A DNA stretch of 64,000 nucleotides from Escherichia sp. ESNIH1 (GCA_002918705.1 PQKR01000008.1:124001-188000); one strand, 5' to 3'. Positions 32,697 to 44,436 are shown, numbered from the stretch's first letter. A program made the numbers and translations. Notes: generated by a model from the sequence alone, not told the origin.

Positions 32697-34892
32697 ATGT
32701 CTTTCACCGTTCACGCCAGGGATGGACAATGTCCTGCCGCCGCTCCGTCACTGCTGGCCGTCTGCATTGCCTTTGCCCTTGCGCCTGCCGCGACTTTTGC
32801 CGCCACGCCGGACACCACCAGCGGCGATACCGTTATCGTTGATGGTTCCGCCGCCACCAGCTATGCCGATGAAGAGAGCCAGGACTACAGCGTTAAAACC
32901 ACCACCTCCGGCACCAAAATGCTGCTGGTTCCGCGTGATATCCCGCAGTCCGTGAGCATCATCAGCAAACAGCGCATGCAGGATCAGAAGCTGGAGTCCC
33001 TCGGCGACGTGCTGAAAAACACCACCGGCATTACCCAAAGCGCAACGGACTCTGAGCGCACCAACTTCTACTCCCGCGGTTTTGAGATCGATAACTTTAT
33101 GGTCGACGGTATTCCGACCCTGTTTGAGACCCGCTGGAATATGGGTGACGCCCTCTCCGATACCGCCCTGTATGAACGTATTGAAGTGGTTCGCGGTGCC
33201 AACGGCCTGACCACCGGCTCCGGTAACCCCTCCGCCGCCATTAACATGGTGCGCAAGCACGCCGACAGCCGTGAGTTTACCGGCAACGTCTCCGCCGAGT
33301 ACGGCAGCTGGAACAAACAGCGCTACGTGGCTGACCTCTCTACCCCGCTGACCGACGACGGTCGCATCCGTGGCCGCATGGTATCGGGCTACCAGCACAA
33401 TGACAGCTGGCTGGACCGCTACAGCCAGGAGAAAAAGTTCTTCTACGGCGTTTTGGATGTTGATCTGACCGACGCCACCACCTTCTCCGTCGGCTATGAC
33501 TATCAGGAGACCAACTCCAACAGCCCAACCTGGGGCGGTATTCCACGCTGGTATACTGACGGCACGCGCGTTAACCCGGACCGCAGCTTCAGCACCGCGC
33601 CGGAGTGGGCCTATGTCGATAAAAAGTCCGAGCGTACCTTCGCGACCCTGAAGCAGAAGCTGGGCGATAACTGGCAGCTGACCGTTAACGGTACCCATAC
33701 CGAACAGGATCTCGACAGCAAGCAGCTTTACCTGGACGGCCAGGTTGACCGCACCACTGGCCTGATGGTCAGCCCGTACGGCGCATCCTACCCCTATGTA
33801 GGCGGTACCGGCTACAACACCGGCAAGCGTAAAGTGGACGCTATCGATACCTTCGCTAACGGCTCTTACGACCTGTTTGGCCGCCAGCACGAGCTGATGA
33901 TCGGTACTAACTACTCGCGCCAGAACAACATCTACTACAGCTCCTGGGAGAACATCGGCGATACCCAGCTGGGTAATTACGCTGACTACAACGGCAACTT
34001 CCCGCAGACCAACTGGAACCCGCTGAGCCTGGCCCAGGATGACACCGTCCACCAGAAATCAGTCTATGCGGCGACCCGCATCTCCCTGGCCGATCCGCTG
34101 CATGTGATCCTCGGTGCGCGTTATACCAAGTACAATCTGGATACGCTGAACCAGCAGATGGAGAAGAACAACACCTCTCCTTACGCGGGCGTGGTATTTG
34201 ATATCAACGACAGCTGGTCTACCTACGCCAGCTATACCTCGATCTTCAAGCCGCAGACCGAGCGCGACGCACAGCGTAAGTACCTGTCGCCGATCACCGG
34301 TAACAACTATGAAGCTGGCGTGAAGGCGGACTGGATGAACAGCCGTCTGACCACCTCTCTTGCGGTGTTCCGCATTGAGCAGGATCACCTGGCGCAGTCT
34401 ACCGGGCAGGTCATTCCTGGCAGCAACGGCGAGACCGCCTATCGCGAAGCGGACGGCACGGTGAGCAAAGGCGTTGAGTTTGAGATCAACGGTGCGCTGA
34501 CCGATAACTGGCAGATGACCTTTGGCGCAACCCGCTACGTGGCAAACGATGCTGAAGGCGACGCGGTTAACCCGAACCTGCCGCGTACCAGCGTGAAGAT
34601 GTTCACCAGCTACCGTCTGCCGGCGATTCAGGATCTGACCGTTGGTGGCGGCGTCAACTGGCAGAACCGCGTCTGGTCTAACGTTGCCGTTGCGGACGGC
34701 ACGCTGCGCGCTGAGCAAGGTAGCTACGCGCTGGTGGATCTGTTTGCCCGTTACCAGATCACCAAAGCGTTCTCCCTGCAGGCGAACGTCGACAACCTGT
34801 TCGACAAAACGTACGAGACCGACATCGACAGCCGCACCATTGTCTATGGCGAGCCGCGTAACTTCTCCGTCAGCGCTAACTACAGTTTCTGA
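32697..34892 (+). CDS. fhuE: TonB-dependent ferric-siderophore receptor FhuE
   Basis: A 731-residue outer-membrane receptor for coprogen- and rhodotorulate-type hydroxamate siderophores. A signal peptide ends near ATFA, followed by a TonB-box-like DTVIVDG, a plug domain (~60-190, with GNPSAAINMVRKHADSREF) and a 22-strand barrel ending in the aromatic C-terminus SANYSF. ATG 32697 has AAGGG upstream; a longer start at 32679 is less likely. The N-terminal 50 residues and extracellular loops diverge most from E. coli FhuE. Confidence 0.92.
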   Translation: MSFTVHARDGQCPAAAPSLLAVCIAFALAPAATFAATPDTTSGDTVIVDGSAATSYADEESQDYSVKTTTSGTKMLLVPRDIPQSVSIISKQRMQDQKLESLGDVLKNTTGITQSATDSERTNFYSRGFEIDNFMVDGIPTLFETRWNMGDALSDTALYERIEVVRGANGLTTGSGNPSAAINMVRKHADSREFTGNVSAEYGSWNKQRYVADLSTPLTDDGRIRGRMVSGYQHNDSWLDRYSQEKKFFYGVLDVDLTDATTFSVGYDYQETNSNSPTWGGIPRWYTDGTRVNPDRSFSTAPEWAYVDKKSERTFATLKQKLGDNWQLTVNGTHTEQDLDSKQLYLDGQVDRTTGLMVSPYGASYPYVGGTGYNTGKRKVDAIDTFANGSYDLFGRQHELMIGTNYSRQNNIYYSSWENIGDTQLGNYADYNGNFPQTNWNPLSLAQDDTVHQKSVYAATRISLADPLHVILGARYTKYNLDTLNQQMEKNNTSPYAGVVFDINDSWSTYASYTSIFKPQTERDAQRKYLSPITGNNYEAGVKADWMNSRLTTSLAVFRIEQDHLAQSTGQVIPGSNGETAYREADGTVSKGVEFEINGALTDNWQMTFGATRYVANDAEGDAVNPNLPRTSVKMFTSYRLPAIQDLTVGGGVNWQNRVWSNVAVADGTLRAEQGSYALVDLFARYQITKAFSLQANVDNLFDKTYETDIDSRTIVYGEPRNFSVSANYSF

Positions 34893-34910
34893 TAGCGCTG
34901 GGGTGACGAA

Positions 34911-34934
34911 GGGAGCCGAAAGGCTCCCTTTTTT
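34911..34934 (+). terminator. Rho-independent terminator of fhuE
   Basis: Stem GGGAGCC (34911-34917) / GGCTCCC (34922-34928) with loop GAAA is followed by TTTTTT. It starts 18 bases after the fhuE stop. The ~21-kb accessory block begins just beyond it. Confidence 0.92.
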
Positions 34935-35003
34935 ATTCCCTTGCAACCTGACGGTAGAGCTAACACACTTCACTTCCTGTCCAGGTGAAGATGAACACAC
35001 TTT

Positions 35004-35981
35004 ATGAGCCAGACGAAGGTGATTGGAATTGGGCTGGTGCTCTATCCCGGCGTCCAGCAGGCTGCCGTTTTAGGATTAAGCGACCTGTTTAGCGTCGCCA
35101 ATAGCATTGCCGCAGAATATCAACAGCACACCGTCTTACAGGTGACCCACTGGCAGTCGCCGGGGCAGGATCGGGACCCGATACCCACGGGTGACGTGAG
35201 CGCAAACCCTTCATGCGCGCTTTCGGCATTGATCTTACCCCCTGCGCTGTCTACGCCGGTGGTGCCCGAGCGGGGTGACAGGCTGACGCAGTGGTTACGC
35301 GATCGCCATGCGCAAGGTGTAGTGCTTGGATCGATCTGCGCAGGCGCTTTCTTGCTGGCGGCGACTGGGCTGATGACGGGTCGACGCATGACCACCCACT
35401 GGAAATATGCTGAGCTATTACAGCAGCACTTTCCTGATATTGCCGTCGATGCGGATCGCCTCGTGATTGACGATGGGGATGTTATTTCCGCTGGAGGACT
35501 TATGTCCTGGACGGATCTCGGGCTCAGGCTGGTTGACCGTCTGCTGGGGCCGACCATCATGATACACACTGCCCGTATGCTGCTGGTCGATCCGCCTGGC
35601 CGTGAACAGCGCTATTACAGCGTATTCTCTCCGCGTCTTAATCATGGCGATGCGGCGATACTAAAAGTACAACACTGGTTACAAGCCACTCAGGCCAAGG
35701 AGATCTCCCTTAGCGCTCTGGCCCTCCAGGCTAACCTGGAAGCGCGCACCTTTCTGCGTCGCTTCCAGAAAGCGACAGGAATGACCAGCACCGACTATTG
35801 CCAGCGGCTGCGCGTAGGCCGGGCGCGGGAGCTGTTACAGTTTGGCAATGCGCCGGTTGACAGCGTAGCCTGGGAGGTTGGCTATAATGACGCCGGGGCC
35901 TTCCGTAAGGTGTTTACCCGTATTGTGGGCCTGACCCCCGGGGAGTATCGCCGCCGCTTTAACGCTGGAGCAGCAATATAA
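35004..35981 (+). CDS. GATase1/DJ-1-like AraC-family transcriptional regulator
   Basis: A 325-residue regulator. The N-terminal ~200 residues form a DJ-1/PfpI-type domain with an elbow-like cysteine at C112 (GSICAGAFLLAA). Residues ~218-320 form a double helix-turn-helix AraC domain (LSALALQANLEARTFLRRFQ and VDSVAWEVGYNDAGAFRKVF). Such GlxA/FtrA-like proteins usually activate nearby catabolic genes. Here the next gene on the same strand encodes an isochorismatase-family hydrolase, the likely target. The effector is unknown. Confidence 0.85.
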   Translation: MSQTKVIGIGLVLYPGVQQAAVLGLSDLFSVANSIAAEYQQHTVLQVTHWQSPGQDRDPIPTGDVSANPSCALSALILPPALSTPVVPERGDRLTQWLRDRHAQGVVLGSICAGAFLLAATGLMTGRRMTTHWKYAELLQQHFPDIAVDADRLVIDDGDVISAGGLMSWTDLGLRLVDRLLGPTIMIHTARMLLVDPPGREQRYYSVFSPRLNHGDAAILKVQHWLQATQAKEISLSALALQANLEARTFLRRFQKATGMTSTDYCQRLRVGRARELLQFGNAPVDSVAWEVGYNDAGAFRKVFTRIVGLTPGEYRRRFNAGAAI

Positions 35982-36098
35982 TTTATCTGCTGCAGCGCGG
36001 TGTCGTTATTGACCCTAATAATGTCGCTGAGGCCACTTAGCAGCGTCGCTTAGGCGGGACACAATAGCGTCTCACATCATCATCGAGCGAGAAGATAT

Positions 36099-36647
36099 AT
36101 GAAAAAGCGCGGCCTTATTGTTATCGACCTGCAAAACGAATATCTGCCTACCGGTAAGCTTCCTTTAACCCATATTGATATGGCAGCAGCCAATGCTGCA
36201 CGCGTGATCGCCGATTTCCGCCAGCATGGGCACCCTGTTTTCCACATTCGTCATGAATCTGCTAGCGAAGATGCGCCAATATTTACGCCCGGTAGCGAGG
36301 GCGTGCAGATCCAGCCGACGGTTATTCCCGCTGAAAACGAGCTGGTTATTGTTAAAAACCATATAAATGCGTTTCGTGATACCGATCTTAAAGCACAGCT
36401 TGACGCGCAGGGCGTTGAAGAGATCATTATCGTCGGTGCAATGAGCCATATGTGTGTGGATGCCTGCGTGCGCGCAGCCGTTGATATGGGATACCCAGTC
36501 ACCATTCTGCACGATGCCTGTGCCACGTTGGATCTCACCTTTAACAACGTCACCGTGCCCGCCGCTCACGTGCATGCTGCAATGATGGCCGCCTTTGAAT
36601 TCGGCTATGGCAAGGCGATCTCAACGGAAGATTACCTCCGCGGCTAG
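36099..36647 (+). CDS. Isochorismatase-family cysteine hydrolase
   Basis: A 182-residue protein with the complete cysteine-hydrolase triad D10 (GLIVIDLQNEY), K86 (VIVKNHINAF) and C119 (GAMSHMCVDACVRAA). The family includes isochorismatases, nicotinamidases and N-carbamoyl hydrolases; the substrate cannot be told from the sequence. It lacks the aryl-carrier domain of EntB-type enzymes. It is encoded 117 bp downstream of the DJ-1/AraC regulator and is followed by a bidirectional terminator. Confidence 0.87.
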   Translation: MKKRGLIVIDLQNEYLPTGKLPLTHIDMAAANAARVIADFRQHGHPVFHIRHESASEDAPIFTPGSEGVQIQPTVIPAENELVIVKNHINAFRDTDLKAQLDAQGVEEIIIVGAMSHMCVDACVRAAVDMGYPVTILHDACATLDLTFNNVTVPAAHVHAAMMAAFEFGYGKAISTEDYLRG

Positions 36648-36668
36648 CATTCAGACGTTAACAATAAA

Positions 36669-36700
36669 AAACCTGCGCCGCTTAGCGGATCGCAGGTTTT
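36669..36700. terminator. Bidirectional terminator between hydrolase and dsbG-like gene
   Basis: Arms AAACCTGCG (36669-36677) and CGCAGGTTT (36691-36699) form a 9-bp stem preceded by an A-run and followed by T. The two flanking genes converge on it. Confidence 0.85.
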
Positions 36701-36727
36701 ACGTTTCTGAGGAGTGGTCTGTATCGC

Positions 36728-37483
36728 TTACTTGCAGGCAGCTAAATCAGACATCTGCTGTGCATTAGGCATACCCAGAATCTGCTGTAGTGCGCGATCT
36801 TTATTGAGATAATAGATAGCTGGCGTACCGTTCGCGCCCAATTGCTGCATAAGCTGCTGATTGTGCTGAATCTGATCAAAAATAGGCCGGGGAGTCTTCT
36901 CTTTTAACGCCGGTTTGTTTTGGCCGTTAGCGCGTTCAAAGTCGGACCAGGCCTGACGGGGATCGTCCGCTGCAAGAATGGCTGCTGCATACTGCCCACT
37001 CTCCGGACGAATGACGCCTACGAGTAACGTAGTCATGCTAATACGCTTGTCTTTAATTAAAGGCTGCGCCTGATGCCAAAATTTGTTGCAGTAGGGACAG
37101 AATGGATCGGCAAAAACCACTACTTTACAGCCTGCATCCTCGCTCCCCTCTTTTATTCCCTGTGTATTGGTCAGCGTTTTCCACATCTCCCGGCCTGCCG
37201 GAATATAGATCTCATCATTAATGATTTTTTCACTCAGGTTATTACCCTGGGCATCATACATATATCCTGAAATAGCATGCTTTTTATCCGGCGTCAGATA
37301 GATGGTCACGCCGGTATCCTGGAACTTGCCCAGCCATCCTTCAACGCCTCCAGGCGCGGTAAAGGGTTTGATAATCTCAACTCCCTGCTTCTCTATTTGT
37401 TTTACAGGTTCAGGAAGCGGTGCGTTTTGCGCCTGCGCGGTGAAACTCGCCATCAGGAAACATATCAGTGCAATTTTTTTCAT
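36728..37483 (-). CDS. dsbG: DsbG-like periplasmic thiol:disulfide protein
   Basis: A 251-residue secreted thioredoxin-fold protein. The signal peptide ends near AQA (18), the N-terminal dimerisation domain is ~22-90 (PVKQIEKQGVEIIKPFTAPGG, split PVKQIEKQGV / EIIKPFTAPGG), and the catalytic domain has C129-P-Y-C132 (DPFCPYCNKFW) and a cis-Pro loop GTPAIYYL. Strong similarity to E. coli DsbG, which reduces sulfenylated cysteines. Two features are unusual: an extra cysteine at C119 (DAGCKVVVF) and a penultimate C-terminal C250 (AACK). It is not at the E. coli dsbG locus, so it may be an additional copy. Confidence 0.82.
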   Translation of the reverse strand: MKKIALICFLMASFTAQAQNAPLPEPVKQIEKQGVEIIKPFTAPGGVEGWLGKFQDTGVTIYLTPDKKHAISGYMYDAQGNNLSEKIINDEIYIPAGREMWKTLTNTQGIKEGSEDAGCKVVVFADPFCPYCNKFWHQAQPLIKDKRISMTTLLVGVIRPESGQYAAAILAADDPRQAWSDFERANGQNKPALKEKTPRPIFDQIQHNQQLMQQLGANGTPAIYYLNKDRALQQILGMPNAQQMSDLAACK

Positions 37484-37546
37484 GGTTGGACCTTAACAGC
37501 ATGTTTAAGCATGCTGCTGATGCTATTTGAACTCACCCACACTCCC

Positions 37547-37858
37547 CTATAACGGCGAAACCGCGGCTACCTCATGCTGGAAAACGTAGGGATCGGAGAG
37601 CAACTCAAACTGCTCGTCATCCGGGTAAGTTACCGCCACATGATAATCCTCCCCGGCAAATGCTTTCACCGCCGATAAACCCTCCCAATAGGTAGCAAGA
37701 AAAAAGTGCTCCCAGTCACCTTGCGCCTCTCGGCGAACAAACGCCCCCAGGTTTCCCGGCACGCTTTTTGCGTGATCGACGCCTGTTTTATTAAGGTGTG
37801 CGGCAAAACCCTCAGCATGCTTCAGTGGAACGCAGCCGTGCCATGTGCGGACAATCAT
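37547..37858 (-). CDS. Antibiotic-biosynthesis-monooxygenase (ABM)-like protein
   Basis: A 103-residue ferredoxin-like-fold protein of the ABM/YgiN type, opening MIVRTWHGCVPLKHAEGFAA, with the HFFLATYWEGLSAVKAFAGE segment typical of small dimeric monooxygenases and stress proteins. No cofactor motif is expected in this family. It is encoded upstream of dsbG on the same strand (63-bp gap). Substrate and role are unknown. Confidence 0.7.
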   Translation of the reverse strand: MIVRTWHGCVPLKHAEGFAAHLNKTGVDHAKSVPGNLGAFVRREAQGDWEHFFLATYWEGLSAVKAFAGEDYHVAVTYPDDEQFELLSDPYVFQHEVAAVSPL

Positions 37859-37951
37859 GATTTATCTCCTTTTCGCGTTAGCGTATAACCCTATCATTAA
37901 AGAAGACAAAAAGTGGAACAGAATCAATGGCTATCGCCCCCTATAGAAAAA

Positions 37952-38042
37952 GGGCTGCCGGTCTGAACCAGCAGCCCCTTATAAAGGCGCTCGCGATGCC
38001 TGGCCACACCAGTCCTGAAGGCGGGGTGACCCCCGCCTTCAG
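37952..38042 (-). terminator. hok 3'-region hairpins and terminator
   Basis: Two hairpins follow the hok stop on the minus strand. The first has 12-bp arms CTGAAGGCGGGG (38015-38026) and CCCCGCCTTCAG (38031-38042). The second, GGGCTGC (37952-37958) / GCAGCCC (37971-37977), is followed on the minus strand by TTTTT. Between them lies GCGCCTTTATAA, which I recall as conserved in the fold-back region of plasmid hok mRNAs. Confidence 0.75.
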
Positions 38043-38046
38043 GTTG

Positions 38047-38205
38047 CTACTTACCGGATTCGTAAGCCATCGAAGCAGCCACCTCCCTGCTCCCGTCTCT
38101 GTAGCGGATTTCGCACAGCGATTTCCGCGTCAGCCAGGTGAATATCAACAGCGTGAGACACACAATCAATACGCACCAAATGAGAGCGTTCCGTGGCAGC
38201 TTCAT
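38047..38205 (-). CDS. hok: Hok-family type I toxin, plasmid R1 type
   Basis: A 52-residue single-span membrane toxin: [20 protein letters not shown], then [18 protein letters not shown], then [14 protein letters not shown]. By memory it differs from plasmid R1 Hok at only about five positions, and it keeps the membrane helix, the conserved Cys and the AYESGK end. GGAGAAG lies a few bases before the ATG, as in R1. The 3' hairpin region is also conserved. The usual upstream mok reading frame and Sok antisense region were not recognised in 38206-38400, so the locus may be an orphan or decayed type I module. Confidence 0.85.
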   Translation of the reverse strand: MKLPRNALIWCVLIVCLTLLIFTWLTRKSLCEIRYRDGSREVAASMAYESGK

Positions 38206-38335
38206 AGCCTTCTTCTCCTGTCAACGCAAAGCAGAAGTGGCACCTTTCCCGCCATTCAGAAATGTCATTACGGCTGTGAAGGCCGCTGCTAGGTTGGCAA
38301 GTATGCCCTGCTTCCGTAGAAAATTACACTTTATC

Positions 38336-38388
38336 TGTATAGCATTTGATATACAATGGCGCTAAGATATGTATACGATTTGCTATAC
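38336..38388 (+). promoter_or_regulatory. Twin operators of the DUF1778-GNAT toxin-antitoxin operon
   Basis: Two palindromes with the same architecture, GTATA-N8-TATAC, lie at 38337-38354 (extended to TGTATA/TATACA at 38336-38355) and 38371-38388. Their start-to-start distance is 34 bp. Both lie just upstream of the antitoxin ATG (38401), the second 12 bases before it. They are candidate antitoxin/complex binding sites for autorepression; AGGAGG at 38391-38396 is the ribosome site. Confidence 0.75.
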
Positions 38389-38400
38389 GCAGGAGGAACC

Positions 38401-39146
<746 letters not shown>

Positions 39147-39160
39147 ACTCGTAGTGGCAA

Positions 39161-39199
39161 TGTCATGTCCGGCTTTTTAAGTAGAAAAAAGACATGACA
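39161..39199. repeat. Inverted repeat downstream of the toxin gene
   Basis: TGTCATGTC (39161-39169) and GACATGACA (39191-39199) are perfect 9-bp arms around an A/T-rich interior that can also pair (CTTTTT / AAAAAG). It lies 15 bases past the toxin stop and may serve as its terminator. Confidence 0.6.
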
Positions 39200-39233
39200 G
39201 GCTGTCGAGATATCCCGCACGTTCAGTAAAGCG

Positions 39234-39479
39234 GTGGGCGAAATAGATGCGGTTGTCTCCTCACGGAAGTCCTTCGATCACTGCACCTCGCGACACAAGT
39301 TCGTGATCGCGATGTCCGACCTGGGTGAGCATTATTATCTGCCGCTGATTTTCCGGGAAATTACCAGAGTCGCACCTGGCGTGGAGATAGAAATCCTGCC
39401 GCTTGAAATAGCGAAACTGCAGGAGCGGCAAGGAAAAGCTCTGGTTCCTGAAAATGCTCAAAGATATCTGCCTTCATAA
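39234..39479 (+). pseudogene. LysR-type regulator fragment
   Basis: About 50 residues (FVIAMSDLGEHYYLPLIFRE then ITRVAPGVEIEILPLE) match the start of a LysR substrate-binding domain. The DNA-binding N-terminus is missing, and after residue ~60 the reading frame leaves the family and stops. The rest of the gap to 39708 has only short frames on both strands with no recognisable protein. This is a decayed remnant marking old recombination beside the toxin-antitoxin operon. Confidence 0.6.
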
Positions 39480-39708
39480 CTGTGGCGGTTGATAATGCGA
39501 CAGACATTAACAGGTTGCACACCGTTACATCTTTCTGGCTGCCATTAGACCACAGTGCAGGTAATTGCAGTTCTGACCGCTGGGATGATCAGCATACACC
39601 GGGGCACAATCTGTACTTTTCTTGCCCAGGGAGTAAAGAGTTTTTCTCAGCCAGTAACCGGGCCACATTCCAGCGATCCATGCCACCAGAACGTAACCCG
39701 GTCGAAGT

Positions 39709-42503
<2,795 letters not shown>

Positions 42504-42538
42504 ATCAGTGACTCTCTTGTCATAGGGTATAAGAACAA

Positions 42539-42614
42539 AATATAAGGAGTGTGCCAGCAAAGCAAAGTTTATCATTTTCTTTTTTTGGAAAATGACATTG
42601 TGAACTAGATCACA
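42539..42614 (-). promoter_or_regulatory. CRP-dependent promoter and candidate RpiR operator of the PTS/GH1 operon
   Basis: A perfect CRP core TGTGA-N6-TCACA occupies 42599-42614? more exactly TGTGA 42599-42603 and TCACA 42610-42614, overlapping the rpiR-like stop. A perfect inverted repeat TCATTTTC-N8-GAAAATGA (42572-42579 / 42588-42595) lies between it and a minus-strand -10-like TATATT (42544-42539). The CRP centre would be ~74 bases upstream of the inferred start. Catabolite activation and RpiR binding at the repeat are inferences. Confidence 0.7.
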
Positions 42615-43351
42615 TTTTGAACCATATTAAAAACTATGCTTTCAAGATACTTATGAGAAAAATAGTTTGCATAGAGCATTTGAGGATAATGATTAAGCTC
42701 AATGGCATTGATTTCTCGTTTTTCAAAAACAGCCGGCACACGTCCGGAAATAAGGCATATGCGGGTATCGGGTGAGATGGAGTTAATATAATGGCAAGAG
42801 TTGATCCATTGCCCGGTAAGGGTCATAATAAATACACAGTCTATCTTTTTAAACAGGTGACGGATAAGCTCATCATTAGATCGCTCAACCAGATAAACTC
42901 TCCGATTACTGCCACTGATGCTTTCCCGCATGACATTTGCAATATTAAACAGGAAGGAGTTTGTCAGAATGATTACGGAACCACTGGCACTGATAACCTT
43001 TGCCATCTTCAGGCATTCATCATAAGGAATATAGTTATAGATTTCCTGTAGAATATCTTTTTCAGAAAGTCCCTTGATCCCCTGATGCGTCAGTCTGTAG
43101 GGCATAATATCATTTTTCAATTCCTGGAATGAGCCATAGCCTATCTCTCTGACAAATTTTGTAATACTCGATGGCGTTGTATTACAGTGTGACGCCAGTT
43201 CTTCAATGTTCACATGAGGAAATTCTTCAATTTTATCGATGACAGCCTGGGCTATTGCCGTGAATACCGTGCGTTTCCCGGCATGAAAAAGGTATTCCGA
43301 AACCCTGACATAGAGCGGGCTGTAGAAGACGCTGTCAGACCGGTTTGGCAT
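42605..43351 (-). CDS. RpiR/MurR-family transcriptional regulator
   Basis: A 248-residue regulator: N-terminal helix-turn-helix domain (~1-80, VNIEELASHCNTTPSSITKF then VREIGYGSFQELKNDI) and a C-terminal SIS sugar-phosphate-binding domain (~105-240). ATG 43351 has AGGTGG upstream and overlaps the 3' end of the TehA-like gene by 17 bases. Its coding sequence is clearly more A/T-rich than the core genome. It most likely controls the adjacent EIIBC and GH1 genes in response to the imported sugar phosphate. Confidence 0.87.
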   Translation of the reverse strand: MPNRSDSVFYSPLYVRVSEYLFHAGKRTVFTAIAQAVIDKIEEFPHVNIEELASHCNTTPSSITKFVREIGYGSFQELKNDIMPYRLTHQGIKGLSEKDILQEIYNYIPYDECLKMAKVISASGSVIILTNSFLFNIANVMRESISGSNRRVYLVERSNDELIRHLFKKIDCVFIMTLTGQWINSCHYINSISPDTRICLISGRVPAVFEKREINAIELNHYPQMLYANYFSHKYLESIVFNMVQNVI

Positions 43352-44297
43352 ATTTTTTCCACCTGTTAGCTCTGATCCACTGTTTCACGGTAAGGCCGGT
43401 CACTAAAAGTACTATGCAGGTGGCGAATGTCAACGCTGCCAGAGCAAGGCTATGGTTCAGAGGAGTGGTTGCGGCTCCGTCGATACGGATCAGTGCTGAA
43501 GCCAGGGCTGTTGACGGAAACGTAAATCCCCACCATGCCCGGCTGAAAGCTTCTGGCAACATTCTTCGCCAGAGGCTTAAGAGGATCAGAGCAAAAAACA
43601 GCGCAGTCCAGGCCATAAATTCAACCGCCTCATTCACCCCGCCATAGATGCAGTACAGACCAACGGCAATCACCGCAGGTGCAGACACCATAATGGCCAG
43701 CCCCGGCATGGCTTTTTGTGAAGTTGCAGGCCGGACGAACACAATCCGCCAGAGTATTAACGGCATAAATAATGCCCAGCAGAGGATGGCAGAAAATAAC
43801 AACATTTTACTTAAGCCAGGATAACCCAGTTCAACACCGGCAAAGGCAGGTGAAGCATTGCCAACCATCGGAATAAGCCAGGCCGGGTTAATCTCATGCG
43901 CCTCCAGCGAATCAATAACCCACCGGCGAAAGGTGGATAAAAGAAAGAGGAGCTGGGCGCATACTGCCGTCACCCAAAGCAGTCTTGCCAGTGTAATACT
44001 GTAAGGGAGCAACCCCGTTGCCAGTAAAAAGCCGGAGATGGTTGCGGCACAAAAGAAATTTTTACCGGCGCGTGATCGCCATTCCGCCAGGACCACCTCC
44101 CGGCAAATAAGCAGGCGCACAATTTGCGTGATCGTCAGCGCCATGAACACAGCCATCGCCAGCGCAAGAGACGTTTCACCCGGCCATGCCGGTAGCGCAT
44201 AGGTTCCGGCAGCGGCCCGCCATATAAGCCCCAGGCCCGTCATGCCCATAACAGCTGAATACAAATCAAAAGTGAAGGAAGGAAGATGTTTAAACAC
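43335..44297 (-). CDS. TehA-like (SLAC1/TDT family) transporter
   Basis: A ~320-residue integral membrane protein with ~10 predicted helices, resembling TehA: VMGMTGLGLIWRAAAGTYAL at the N-terminus, NPAWLIPMVGNASPAFAGVE in the middle and FSRAWWGFTFPSTALAS near the C-terminal third. The family includes the tellurite-resistance-associated TehA and anion channels. The start is uncertain; GTG 44297 (V-FKHLPSF) is my choice because residues further upstream are not membrane-like. It overlaps the rpiR-like gene, so it may belong to the same transcript, and is divergent from a MocR regulator. Confidence 0.75.
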   Translation of the reverse strand: MFKHLPSFTFDLYSAVMGMTGLGLIWRAAAGTYALPAWPGETSLALAMAVFMALTITQIVRLLICREVVLAEWRSRAGKNFFCAATISGFLLATGLLPYSITLARLLWVTAVCAQLLFLLSTFRRWVIDSLEAHEINPAWLIPMVGNASPAFAGVELGYPGLSKMLLFSAILCWALFMPLILWRIVFVRPATSQKAMPGLAIMVSAPAVIAVGLYCIYGGVNEAVEFMAWTALFFALILLSLWRRMLPEAFSRAWWGFTFPSTALASALIRIDGAATTPLNHSLALAALTFATCIVLLVTGLTVKQWIRANRWKKYAKPV

Positions 44298-44398
44298 TGA
44301 CAGTTTCGCCTGAATGATACGGAGCCATATTGCTGTGCCCGCAGAAAGATGAGTGGTACCCTGCAATGTATATTGGTCCTGTCCCCTTCTCTTTAAAA

Positions 44399-44425
44399 GG
44401 TCCAATTTTGTTAAATAATTGGACC
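44399..44425. promoter_or_regulatory. Palindromic operator between MocR regulator and TehA-like gene
   Basis: A perfect inverted repeat GGTCCAATT (44399-44407) / AATTGGACC (44417-44425) with a 9-base spacer ends 11 bases before the MocR start codon. A further TTGGTCC half-site lies near 44371-44377. The position suits autoregulation by the MocR protein and control of the divergent transporter gene. Confidence 0.65.
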
Positions 44426-44436
44426 ACAGGTATTTT

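Noticed and set aside
32748..34052. 434-codon open frame antisense to fhuE
   Set aside because: Low-complexity shadow of the receptor gene; no domain or ribosome site.
37927..38292. 121-codon plus-strand frame opposite hok
   Set aside because: It is antisense to the clear hok gene and its hairpins and has no family similarity.
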